This document shows, piece by piece, positions 44,327 through 51,673 of a stretch of DNA of 64,000 nucleotides. The stretch lies in the NCBI GenBank assembly GCA_963726085.1, contig CAVSAR010000002.1:1-64000 (forward strand). The letters run 5' to 3'. Each line of letters begins with the position of its first letter. The first letter of the stretch is position 1. The notes beneath the pieces were generated by a model. It was not told where the DNA came from. It saw only the letters and a list, made by a program, of their open reading frames with translations, and did no database searches. Both the position numbers and the translations under genes were made by a program. This DNA comes from ZC4RG30 sp963726085. GTDB lineage: Bacteria > Pseudomonadota > Gammaproteobacteria > Steroidobacterales > Steroidobacteraceae.

Positions 44327-45232
44327 ATGCACATCGTTCTATTGGGGGCCCCAGGCTCCGGCAAGGGCACGCAGTCGCAGCGCCTCGTGCAGCGCTTTGG
44401 CGTTCCGCAGATCTCCACCGGCGACCTGTTGCGCTCGGCTGTTGCGCGCGGCACGCCGCTGGGCGTGGCGGCCAAGGACGCGATGCAGGCCGGCAAGCTG
44501 GTGGACGACGCCATCGTGCTGGGCATGATCCGCGAGCGGCTGGCCGATGCCGATACCGCCAAAGGGTTCATCCTCGATGGCTTCCCGCGCAATCTTGCAC
44601 AGGCGCGCGCGCTGGATGGAATGCTGGCGCAGCTGGGCAAGCCACTGACGACGGTGGTGCAGCTGGACGTGCCCTATGCGGAGCTGACGCGGCGCATCGC
44701 CGGGCGGCGCAGCTGCCCGGTATGCAAGACCGTGTACAACATCTATTCCATGCCCCTGGGGGCGGACCTGCGCTGTACCAATTGCGCCGACCATCCGGTG
44801 CTGCTGCAGCGGCCTGATGACAACGAGGAAACCGTTGTCGAACGACTCAAGGTCTATGAGTCGCAGACGCGACCGCTGCTGGACTATTACGGCAAGCAGG
44901 GACTGCTGCAATCCATCGACGCCACCGGTGATGTGGATGCCATCACTGCGCTGCTGGTGCACGTGATCACGGCGCCGGCGGTGCTGAAGATCGCCACCGC
45001 TCGGCGCGCCAGGCGCGTGGTTGCCGTGAAGCGTTCTGCCGCGCGAAAGCCACGAATCGCAGGTAAGGCTACGCGCGCGAAGCTCAAGCGCAAGTCGGTA
45101 AAGCGCAAGGTTGCAACACGCAAGGCAGTCAAGCGCAAGGTCGTGAAGCGCAAAGCGGTCAAGCGCAAAGCGGTCAAGCGCAAAGTGGTCAGGCGCAAGG
45201 CCGTGAAGCGCAAAGCCGCGCGGCGGCGTTAG
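44327..45232 (+). CDS. adk: Adenylate kinase with Lys/Arg-rich C-terminal tail
   Basis: A 301-aa protein: residues 1-~218 are adenylate kinase and 221-301 are an extra tail. The P-loop is GAPGSGKGTQS; DGFPRN and the lid follow. The lid holds four Cys (130, 133, 150, 153; CPVC and CTNC), i.e. a zinc-binding lid of the long form. The tail has no Asp or Glu and is 42 Lys/Arg in 81 residues, with six tandem five-residue units such as AVKRK. Such tails resemble histone H1/HC-type DNA-binding regions, suggesting nucleic-acid binding. The enzyme interconverts 2 ADP with ATP and AMP. The ATG at 44327 lies directly before the P-loop; longer frames to 44198 are not family-like. Its stop overlaps the GTG of the next gene (TAGTG). 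Confidence 0.95.
   Translation: MHIVLLGAPGSGKGTQSQRLVQRFGVPQISTGDLLRSAVARGTPLGVAAKDAMQAGKLVDDAIVLGMIRERLADADTAKGFILDGFPRNLAQARALDGMLAQLGKPLTTVVQLDVPYAELTRRIAGRRSCPVCKTVYNIYSMPLGADLRCTNCADHPVLLQRPDDNEETVVERLKVYESQTRPLLDYYGKQGLLQSIDATGDVDAITALLVHVITAPAVLKIATARRARRVVAVKRSAARKPRIAGKATRAKLKRKSVKRKVATRKAVKRKVVKRKAVKRKAVKRKVVRRKAVKRKAARRR
45125..45214 (+). repeat. Six 15-bp tandem repeats in adk
   Basis: Six units of 15 bp (consensus GCGGTCAAGCGCAAA, encoding A-V-K-R-K) run in phase with the reading frame. Units vary at a few positions; two are identical. They encode most of the basic tail of adenylate kinase. Such repeats can change copy number by slippage without breaking the frame. Confidence 0.9.
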
Positions 45233-46242
45233 TGCGGCTACTGGTCCTGTTGGCGTTGATGGCCAGCCTGCCGGTGCTGGCCGCGCAGCCAGGCCCGGAC
45301 GCGCTGCGCGTCTACGGCAATACCTCCACCATCGAGCTGGCGCCGGTACTGCTGGCGGCGGACCGCATCCATGGCGCACCGGTGCGCATCGTCAGTGGCG
45401 GCGTGCCCGACCTGTTCAAGCCCAATGCGGCGGAACTGGCTACCAATGCCGAGACCCAGGCGCTGCGCGCTTCGGTGGACAACCCCGGGCTGCGCATCAT
45501 CCTTACCGTGTCGGAAGGCTACTACCGGATCGTGGGCCGCCGTTCCGCGGGCATCAACGGCCTTGCCGACCTCAAGGGCAAGCGTATCGCGACCGTTCCC
45601 AACACATCCTCGGCCTACTACCTCACCCGCATGCTGGCGACGGTGGGATTGTCGCAAGCAGACGTGACGATCGTGCCGGTCACCCCGCTGTCGAGCATGG
45701 CCGACAAGCTGCAGCAGCATGAGGTCGATGCAGTCACCATCTGGGAGCCGGAAATCCAGAACGCGGCCGAGAGGCTCGGTGCCGATGCCATCGAATTCCA
45801 GGATCGCAAGGTGTATCGCGAGTTGTTCAACCTGCATGCCACTGCCGCGGAGCTGGCCGATCCTGCGCAGCGCCAGCGCATCGTCGCCTTCGTGCGCTCG
45901 GTTCTGGTGGCCACGAAGCAGCTGCACCAGGATCCGACCCAGGCCTGGTCGCTGGTCGCCACGTCGTCGCATTTCGACGCGGACCTCATCGCCAGGGTAT
46001 GGCATCACGAAGGCTATCCGGGCGCGCTGGTCCCCGACCTGCTTGACGTGCTGGAAGCCGAAGAGCCGTACGTTGCCCGGGAGCGCAATCGCATGCCGCG
46101 CAGCCGCGCGCAACTGGCGGCGTTGATCGATGATTCGGTGGTGAAGGAAGTGCTGGCCGCTGAGCCGGCGCTGCGCATCACCGCGCCCACACCGCAACAG
46201 GTGCTGGCGCAGACCCAGAAGCTGCGCGCCAAGCGGCCCTAG
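45232..46242 (+). CDS. ABC transporter substrate-binding protein (NMT1/NrtA-like), orphan
   Basis: A 336-aa periplasmic protein. The signal peptide is RLLVLLALMASLPVLAAQ, and the body is an NMT1/TauA-like type-2 binding fold: GLADLKGKRIATVPNTSSAY, TRMLATVGLSQADVTIVPV, LQQHEVDAVTIWEPEI. It would bind nitrate-, sulfonate- or thiamine-precursor-like ligands. No permease or ATPase is nearby, so it is an orphan component. Its GTG overlaps the adenylate-kinase TAG (TAGTG), implying translational coupling to adk. The stop shares CTAG with the convergent RNase D. Confidence 0.88.
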   Translation: MRLLVLLALMASLPVLAAQPGPDALRVYGNTSTIELAPVLLAADRIHGAPVRIVSGGVPDLFKPNAAELATNAETQALRASVDNPGLRIILTVSEGYYRIVGRRSAGINGLADLKGKRIATVPNTSSAYYLTRMLATVGLSQADVTIVPVTPLSSMADKLQQHEVDAVTIWEPEIQNAAERLGADAIEFQDRKVYRELFNLHATAAELADPAQRQRIVAFVRSVLVATKQLHQDPTQAWSLVATSSHFDADLIARVWHHEGYPGALVPDLLDVLEAEEPYVARERNRMPRSRAQLAALIDDSVVKEVLAAEPALRITAPTPQQVLAQTQKLRAKRP

Positions 46243-47333
46243 ATCGCCCCCAGCAGCGCCTCACCCAGCACCGCGCGCCGCCAGCCGCGCAGCACATCCA
46301 CCTCCTGGTTGCCGCGCGCCAGCGCCTCGAGCTCGCGGCGCGTTCCAAGTATTTCCGGGGTGAGGGCAAGCTCGGTGGCCTTCTGCTGCAGCACGGCGCC
46401 CAATCGCTTCACGCGCGCCTGCAGCGCCGGATCAGGTCGTTCGCGCTGTGCCGGTGGCGGCAGCTGCGCAGGCAGCTGCGATTCATCGACGATGCGCAAC
46501 ATCTCCGGGCCGCTGCGCTCGACGAATCCGGCCGGCAATTCGGTGGCTGCGGCCATCGCGGCCAGGTCCGCGTGGCTGCGCGGGGGTCGCAGCACCATGG
46601 CGCGCAGTCCTGCATCCTCGAGTATCCAGCTGCGCGGCCGGTCACGTTCGGCAGCGCGGCGTTCCCGCCAGGCCGCCAGGCGCTGCGCCAGCCGTGCGCG
46701 GTCCGGATCCAGCTCGCCAATCCAGCGCAGCCGGTCCGCGGCGGCTTCCGGATCAACGAACAGTCGTCCCGGATTGGCCAGATCGTTGAGCTCCTCTGCC
46801 AGCCAGTCCAGGCGCCCCAGTTCGCGCAGGCGCTGCAACAGCAGGTCGCGCAACGCCGCCAGATGGCGAACATCCTCCACGGCATAGTGCAGCTGCGCGG
46901 GGGACAGCGGTCGCCGTGACCAGTCGGTACGGGTCTGGGCCTTGTCCAGCTCAACGCCCAGCAGCCGATACACCAGATCGCTGTAACCGATCTGCGCCGG
47001 CATGCCGGTGAGGGCGGCGGCGATCTGGGTGTCAAACACCGGGTCGATGCTGCCGAACACGGGCCACAGCACTTCCAGGTCCTGGCGCGCGGCGTGCACG
47101 ATTTTCGGGATGGCAGGATTGGTCAGTGCAGCTGCCAATGCGGCCAGCGAGGCCGCCGCCAGCGGATCCACCAGCGCTTCCTCGCCGGGCACGGCCACCT
47201 GCAGCAGGCACAGCTGGGGACGATACGTACGCTCGCGCAGGAACTCGGTATCGAGCGCGATATATGGCGCTCGCGACAGTCGTTCGCCCAGGGCGGCAAG
47301 CGCCGCATTGTCGGAGAGGAGGATTACGCTCAT
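46239..47333 (-). CDS. rnd: Ribonuclease D
   Basis: A 364-aa 3'-5' exoribonuclease of the DEDD-y family. Catalytic residues are Asp28 and Glu30 (LDTEFLRE), Asp85 (ARQDLEVLW), and Tyr150 with Asp154 (HYAVEDVRHL). An HRDC domain follows around residues 205-285. It trims tRNA and other small-RNA 3' ends. The ATG at 47333 is the natural start; the open frame continues far upstream but without similarity. It is divergent from the membrane-protein/mpl operon, the two starts being 36 bp apart. Confidence 0.95.
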   Translation of the reverse strand: MSVILLSDNAALAALGERLSRAPYIALDTEFLRERTYRPQLCLLQVAVPGEEALVDPLAAASLAALAAALTNPAIPKIVHAARQDLEVLWPVFGSIDPVFDTQIAAALTGMPAQIGYSDLVYRLLGVELDKAQTRTDWSRRPLSPAQLHYAVEDVRHLAALRDLLLQRLRELGRLDWLAEELNDLANPGRLFVDPEAAADRLRWIGELDPDRARLAQRLAAWRERRAAERDRPRSWILEDAGLRAMVLRPPRSHADLAAMAAATELPAGFVERSGPEMLRIVDESQLPAQLPPPAQRERPDPALQARVKRLGAVLQQKATELALTPEILGTRRELEALARGNQEVDVLRGWRRAVLGEALLGAI

Positions 47334-47369
47334 GTAGAATCGCGGCAGTCTACGCGCAAGAGAAGTTTT

Positions 47370-47924
47370 TTGAACCAGCCTGTGCCAGGAGTAAGCGCGA
47401 TCATCGGCGTGTTTGTGGATATCGCGCGACTGCGCCGCGGACCGGAGGACCTGCCCGTGTCCCCGGCATTGATGCTGGTGACGCTGGTGGCCTACGTGGG
47501 CATCAAGGCGCTGTTGCTGGCCATCGAGCCCAGCATGCCAGGCAACCCGGCGGTACTGATCGGCATCGACCTGGTAGTGACCGTGCTGTGGTGCGCAGGG
47601 CTGCTGCGTGTCGCGCACAAGCCGGAGCGATTCCTGCAAACCATGACCGCTATCCTCGGCTTCCAGCTGGTGCTCTCGCCGCTGCAGTTTGCCAGCGGCT
47701 GGCTGTTTCTCAAGTACGGGTCGGACCCGGCATGGCAGTTGCCGGTCCAGCTGCTGGCGCTGGCCATTGGCGTCTGGGCACTGGTGGTCCTGGCGCGCAT
47801 CCTGCGTTCGGCAACGGGCTGGCCGATGTTCAGCTGTGTGGCGCTGTCCATCGGCCAGGGACTCATTACCCTGTTGCTGGTGCTGGCGTTGGTGCCCGAA
47901 GCGCTGACCACGGCAACCTCCTGA
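47370..47924 (+). CDS. Small integral membrane protein of unknown function
   Basis: A 184-aa protein with four to five hydrophobic segments: LMLVTLVAYVGIKALLLAI, LIGIDLVVTVLWCAGLLRV, QLLALAIGVWALVVLARIL and CVALSIGQGLITLLLVLALV. TTG at 47370 is chosen, following AGAAG; a GTG at 47382 is the alternative. I do not recognise a catalytic motif; the layout is similar to Yip1-like membrane proteins. Its TGA overlaps the ATG of mpl (TGATG), so it is translationally coupled to cell-wall recycling. Confidence 0.75.
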   Translation: MNQPVPGVSAIIGVFVDIARLRRGPEDLPVSPALMLVTLVAYVGIKALLLAIEPSMPGNPAVLIGIDLVVTVLWCAGLLRVAHKPERFLQTMTAILGFQLVLSPLQFASGWLFLKYGSDPAWQLPVQLLALAIGVWALVVLARILRSATGWPMFSCVALSIGQGLITLLLVLALVPEALTTATS

Positions 47925-49291
47925 TGCACGTCCACATCCTCGGTATTTGTGGCACGTTCATGGGCGGGATCGCGGCGATCGCGCGGTCCGCAGGCCATCG
48001 CGTGACCGGCTCGGATCGCAACGTATACCCGCCCATGAGCACGCAGCTGCAGGCGCTGGGCATCGAGATTACCGAGGGATTCGAGCCCGGGCAGCTGGAT
48101 CCGGCACCCGATGTAGTGGTGGTCGGCAACGTGATGTCGCGCGGCATGCCGGTGGTCGAGGCATTGCTCGATCGCGGCATTCCCTATGCGTCCGGACCGG
48201 AGTGGCTGTCGCGCACGGTGCTGCACGACCGCTGGGTGCTGGCGGTGGCCGGCACGCACGGCAAGACCACTACCTCGAGCCTGCTGGCGCACATCCTGGA
48301 CCACGCCGGATTGGCGCCCGGGTTCCTGATCGGCGGCGTGCCGGGCAATTTCGCTGTCAGCGCCAGGCTTGGGGCGGCACCGTTCTTCGTCATCGAGGCC
48401 GATGAATACGACACGGCGTTTTTCGACAAGCGCGCCAAGTTCGTGCATTACCGGCCGCGCACGTTGATCCTCAACAACCTGGAATTCGACCACGCCGACA
48501 TCTACCCGGACCTGGAATCCATCAAGCGCCAGTTCAACCACCTGCTGCGCATCGTCCCGGGTGGCGGGCTGGTGGTGCACAACGCCGGCGACGCCAACCT
48601 CGACGACGTGATCGCGCGTGGCTGCTGGACGCCGCGGGAAGGATTCTCCAGCGTCGGGGCCGGTGGTGCGCGCTGGAGTGCGCGGCTGCCCGGCGTCGAT
48701 CATTCGCGCTTCGAGGTGCTACTGGATGGCCATGCACAAGGCATGGTGCAGTGGGACCTGCTCGGTGCACACAACGTGGACAATGCGCTGGCCGCGATCG
48801 CCGCTGCGCGCCACGCTGGCGTGCCAGTGGCCCGTGCAATCGAAGCGCTGGCTGCGTTTCGCGGCGTGCGCCGGCGCATGGAGCTGACCGGCGAGGCCGG
48901 CGGCATCCACATCTACGATGACTTCGCCCATCACCCCACGGCGATCGCCACGACCATCGAGGGACTGCGGCGGCGCATCGGCAAGGGTCGCCTGGTCGCG
49001 GTGCTGGAAGCGCGCTCCAACACCATGCGCATGGGCGTGCACAAGGACACCCTGGCGCCATCGTTGCAAGGTGCCGATGCGGTGTACCTGTTCGCGCCGC
49101 CGGATCTGGGTTGGGATGCCGGGGCAGTGGCCGCGGCCATTGGGCCGGCCGCCGCACTCGAGCCCAGTATTGAATCGCTGCTGCAGCGCCTGGTGCACGA
49201 CCTGCGTCCCGGCGACCATGCGCTGATCATGAGCAACGGCGGGTTTGGCGGGTTGCATGCCCGGTTGCTTGCGGCCTTGCAGGGCCGGTGA
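47924..49291 (+). CDS. mpl: UDP-N-acetylmuramate:L-Ala-gamma-D-Glu-meso-DAP ligase
   Basis: A 455-aa Mur-ligase family enzyme that reuses murein tripeptide. The N-terminus HVHILGICGTFMGGIAAIAR is diagnostic for Mpl rather than MurC; the ATP loop is GTHGKTTTSSLL; EADEYDTAFFDKRAKFVHY, NNLEFDHADIY and FAHHPTAI are typical Mpl segments. The C-terminal domain is complete. The start at 47924 overlaps the previous stop. A methyltransferase follows after about 9 bp. Confidence 0.97.
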   Translation: MHVHILGICGTFMGGIAAIARSAGHRVTGSDRNVYPPMSTQLQALGIEITEGFEPGQLDPAPDVVVVGNVMSRGMPVVEALLDRGIPYASGPEWLSRTVLHDRWVLAVAGTHGKTTTSSLLAHILDHAGLAPGFLIGGVPGNFAVSARLGAAPFFVIEADEYDTAFFDKRAKFVHYRPRTLILNNLEFDHADIYPDLESIKRQFNHLLRIVPGGGLVVHNAGDANLDDVIARGCWTPREGFSSVGAGGARWSARLPGVDHSRFEVLLDGHAQGMVQWDLLGAHNVDNALAAIAAARHAGVPVARAIEALAAFRGVRRRMELTGEAGGIHIYDDFAHHPTAIATTIEGLRRRIGKGRLVAVLEARSNTMRMGVHKDTLAPSLQGADAVYLFAPPDLGWDAGAVAAAIGPAAALEPSIESLLQRLVHDLRPGDHALIMSNGGFGGLHARLLAALQGR

Positions 49292-49300
49292 AGCCAGATC

Positions 49301-50152
49301 GTGAGTTCACAGCCCATCGTGATGCCGGCCTGTCCGCTGTGTGGCGGCACCAATGCGCAGAACGTCGCTGTTTACCCGGAGCTCACCTGGGTGCGCTGCG
49401 GTTGTGGTGTCGTCTACAAGCGCAGTGAAATAACCGAGCAGACCGCCGCGGATTTGTACGGCGTGGGCTATTTCGGTAGTCATGAAGACGGCAAGAACTA
49501 TGCCCAACGCACCAGGCGGCGCATAGCCAAGGCACGCCACCAGATCCTGGACGCGTTGAATTACACCGAGCCTGGCCCGTTGCTCGATATCGGCTGCTCC
49601 TTGGGCTACACCCTGGTGGCGGCACAGGGGCTGGGACTCCTTCCCGCCGGTGTCGATCTGAGCCAGCACGCGGTCGACGCCTGCCGCAAGCTGGGATTTC
49701 GGGCGCAAACCGGAGCGCTGGGCGCGCTGCCTTTTGCCGATGGCGAGTTCAGCGTTGTCATCATGAAGCATGTGCTGGAGCACACGCCCGATCCGCGCGC
49801 GGCACTGCGCGACGTGCGCCGGATCCTGCGCCCCGGTGGCGCCGTGTTCATCGCGGTACCGGACGGCGACTACCACAAGGCCCTGCGTCACCCGCAGACC
49901 TGCCGCTTTTTCCTGCCGCGCGCGGGCGGCCGCGAACATTTCGTCTACTACACCCCGGCGACGCTGGCCAAGCTCATCGGGCAGGAAGGATTCACGGTGG
50001 TGCAAGTCCATCCCGCGATGTGGCAGCGGCGTGCCGGCCCGGCGCGCCGGGCGATCCAGCTGCTGGTCGCACCCCTGCGAATGGCCGCACGGTGGGGGTT
50101 CGATGCCCTGCACCTGCGCAAGGAATTCTGGTTGGTCGCGATCCGCGACTAG
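49301..50152 (+). CDS. Class I SAM-dependent methyltransferase with N-terminal zinc-ribbon-like motif
   Basis: A 283-aa protein from a GTG start. Residues 10-35 hold a CPLCGG...RCGCGVVY four-Cys element suggesting a small zinc ribbon. The methyltransferase follows: SAM motif I is LLDIGCSLGYTLVAA (~95), then GVDLSQHAV, and the post-I strand VVIMKHVLEHTPDPRAAL. PGGAVFIAVPDG completes the fold. The CxxC plus SAM layout occurs in sugar-, lipid- or glycan-modifying methyltransferases. Substrate unknown. It ends in a CTAG shared with a convergent membrane-protein gene. Confidence 0.88.
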   Translation: MSSQPIVMPACPLCGGTNAQNVAVYPELTWVRCGCGVVYKRSEITEQTAADLYGVGYFGSHEDGKNYAQRTRRRIAKARHQILDALNYTEPGPLLDIGCSLGYTLVAAQGLGLLPAGVDLSQHAVDACRKLGFRAQTGALGALPFADGEFSVVIMKHVLEHTPDPRAALRDVRRILRPGGAVFIAVPDGDYHKALRHPQTCRFFLPRAGGREHFVYYTPATLAKLIGQEGFTVVQVHPAMWQRRAGPARRAIQLLVAPLRMAARWGFDALHLRKEFWLVAIRD

Positions 50153-50553
50153 GAGGCCGCGCGCCGCACGCCGAAGGTCCACAGCGGGACGTATGCGGCG
50201 CGGTAAACGTACAGCAGGCCCACATGCACCAGCACGATGGCGATCCACGGGCCCGCCTGGCGGGCCAGCAAGGCGTCGAATGGCACGATGACGGCCATGG
50301 GAGCCGACAGGATAGCCAGCCCAAGAGGTGCGGTCCTGTCTGCCAGGCAGAAGATGCCACCCAAGATATACGTCATCCACAACATGGGAACCATGAAGCC
50401 GGTTGCCACCAGAGCATCCCAGAATGCGTTGGCTTGCACGGTGGGTTGGCGAGGGGGCCCAAGCCCGGGAATGAATATCGCCAATGAAACCGACACCCAG
50501 AAAAGTGCGTAGACGATTCGAGTCACTCGAATCAGCAGCGTCGCCCTTGACAC
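50149..50553 (-). CDS. Small membrane protein of unknown function
   Basis: A 134-aa protein with four hydrophobic stretches (IVYALFWVSVSLAIFIPGL, ALVATGFMVPMLWMTYILGG, PLGLAILSAPMAVIVPFDAL, WIAIVLVHVGLLYVYRAA). No charged catalytic motif is evident. It is convergent with the methyltransferase, sharing CTAG stops, and 78 bp downstream of cpdA on the same strand. I do not recognise the family. Confidence 0.7.
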   Translation of the reverse strand: MSRATLLIRVTRIVYALFWVSVSLAIFIPGLGPPRQPTVQANAFWDALVATGFMVPMLWMTYILGGIFCLADRTAPLGLAILSAPMAVIVPFDALLARQAGPWIAIVLVHVGLLYVYRAAYVPLWTFGVRRAAS

Positions 50554-50631
50554 CTGAATTCTCCCCGGGTGGTTCTGCCTGAGCCTACCTGCGCGGGAGG
50601 CGGCTCGATAGGCCGCCGCCGGCGTGATGGC

Positions 50632-51492
50632 TCATGCGCCCGCCGAGGCCTGCTGCCGCCGGTTGGCAGGCACCCAAATGACATCGGTCTGGATCGCGCC
50701 ATCCGCATGCAGCACCAGACGCCGGTATGCAGGCGGCGCATCGTCGATGGCGAAGTCGTTGGACAGGGGCCGGAACTGTGAGCACGTGGACGGGGTGGCC
50801 ATGATCCGCAGCCCGTCCACCACCACGTCCAGGGACTGGTGCACATGGCCGAACAACACGCCGCGCACATTGGCATGACGCTTTAGTGCGCTGAAAAACG
50901 CATCGGCGTTGGCAAGTCCTACCGTGTCCAGCCAGCGGCTGCGCATGGCCACTGGGTGGTGGTGCAGGCAGACCAACACATGCCGCTCGGGTGCCTGCGC
51001 AAGCAGGCGCTCCAGTTGCTGTAGCGAGGTCTGGCTCAGTGCCCCACCGGTCTTGCCGGCGATGGTGCTGTCCAGCAGCAGTACACGCCAGTCGCCGCGA
51101 TCAAACGCCCCCTCCAGCTGGAACGGCGGCCCCGCGAGCGCTGCGCGCATGGCCGGCACGTCATCGTGGTTGCCCGGCACACACAGGATCGGCTTGCCCA
51201 GCACGGCGAATTCCCTGCGGAAATGCGCGTAGCCGCCCGGATCGTCCTGCACCAGGTCGCCGGTGGCCAGGATGGCATCACAGGCGGCGATGTCGTCGCC
51301 AGCGGCAGCCAGGGTCGCCCGCAGGGCCGGCAGGGTGTGCACGCCACGCAGGGCCCCGGCAGGATCGGTGAACAGGTGCTGATCCGTGAGCTGGACCAGG
51401 CTTACAGGGGATTTAACCAATTTATTCAGGGGGTTGGGCTTTTGGTGGTCGCTATTGATATTGGAGACTCTAAAGACCCGGAAAAGATCCAT
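50632..51492 (-). CDS. cpdA: 3',5'-cyclic AMP phosphodiesterase
   Basis: A 286-aa metallophosphoesterase of the CpdA/Icc type. Metal-binding motifs appear in order: QLTDQHLF (Asp, His), ATGDLVQD (Gly-Asp), PGNHDD, LHHHPV and GHVHQ. It lowers cAMP. The ATG at 51492 has a GGGGG ribosome site; the first ~30 residues are polar and likely dispensable, as related enzymes begin near SLVQLTD. It is divergent from tkt across ~180 bp. Confidence 0.93.
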   Translation of the reverse strand: MDLFRVFRVSNINSDHQKPNPLNKLVKSPVSLVQLTDQHLFTDPAGALRGVHTLPALRATLAAAGDDIAACDAILATGDLVQDDPGGYAHFRREFAVLGKPILCVPGNHDDVPAMRAALAGPPFQLEGAFDRGDWRVLLLDSTIAGKTGGALSQTSLQQLERLLAQAPERHVLVCLHHHPVAMRSRWLDTVGLANADAFFSALKRHANVRGVLFGHVHQSLDVVVDGLRIMATPSTCSQFRPLSNDFAIDDAPPAYRRLVLHADGAIQTDVIWVPANRRQQASAGA

Positions 51493-51673
51493 TGGTGACC
51501 CCCATCAAGCTACCGTGCAATCCCTTGCTGCCTCTTGCAACAACCGTGAACCTCATTCCCGCGTCAGCGCATTCTGTCCGCTTGCTGTCGCCGATTTGCG
51601 ATGCGGGGCGCTGCATTGGAAAATGCGCGGCTCTTTCATCCCGACCCCCATTTCCCAAAGGCGCTCCACGATC

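Noticed and set aside
45125..45214. CRISPR-like regular repeats
   Set aside because: The units are 15 bp, directly adjacent, without spacers, and in frame within adk.
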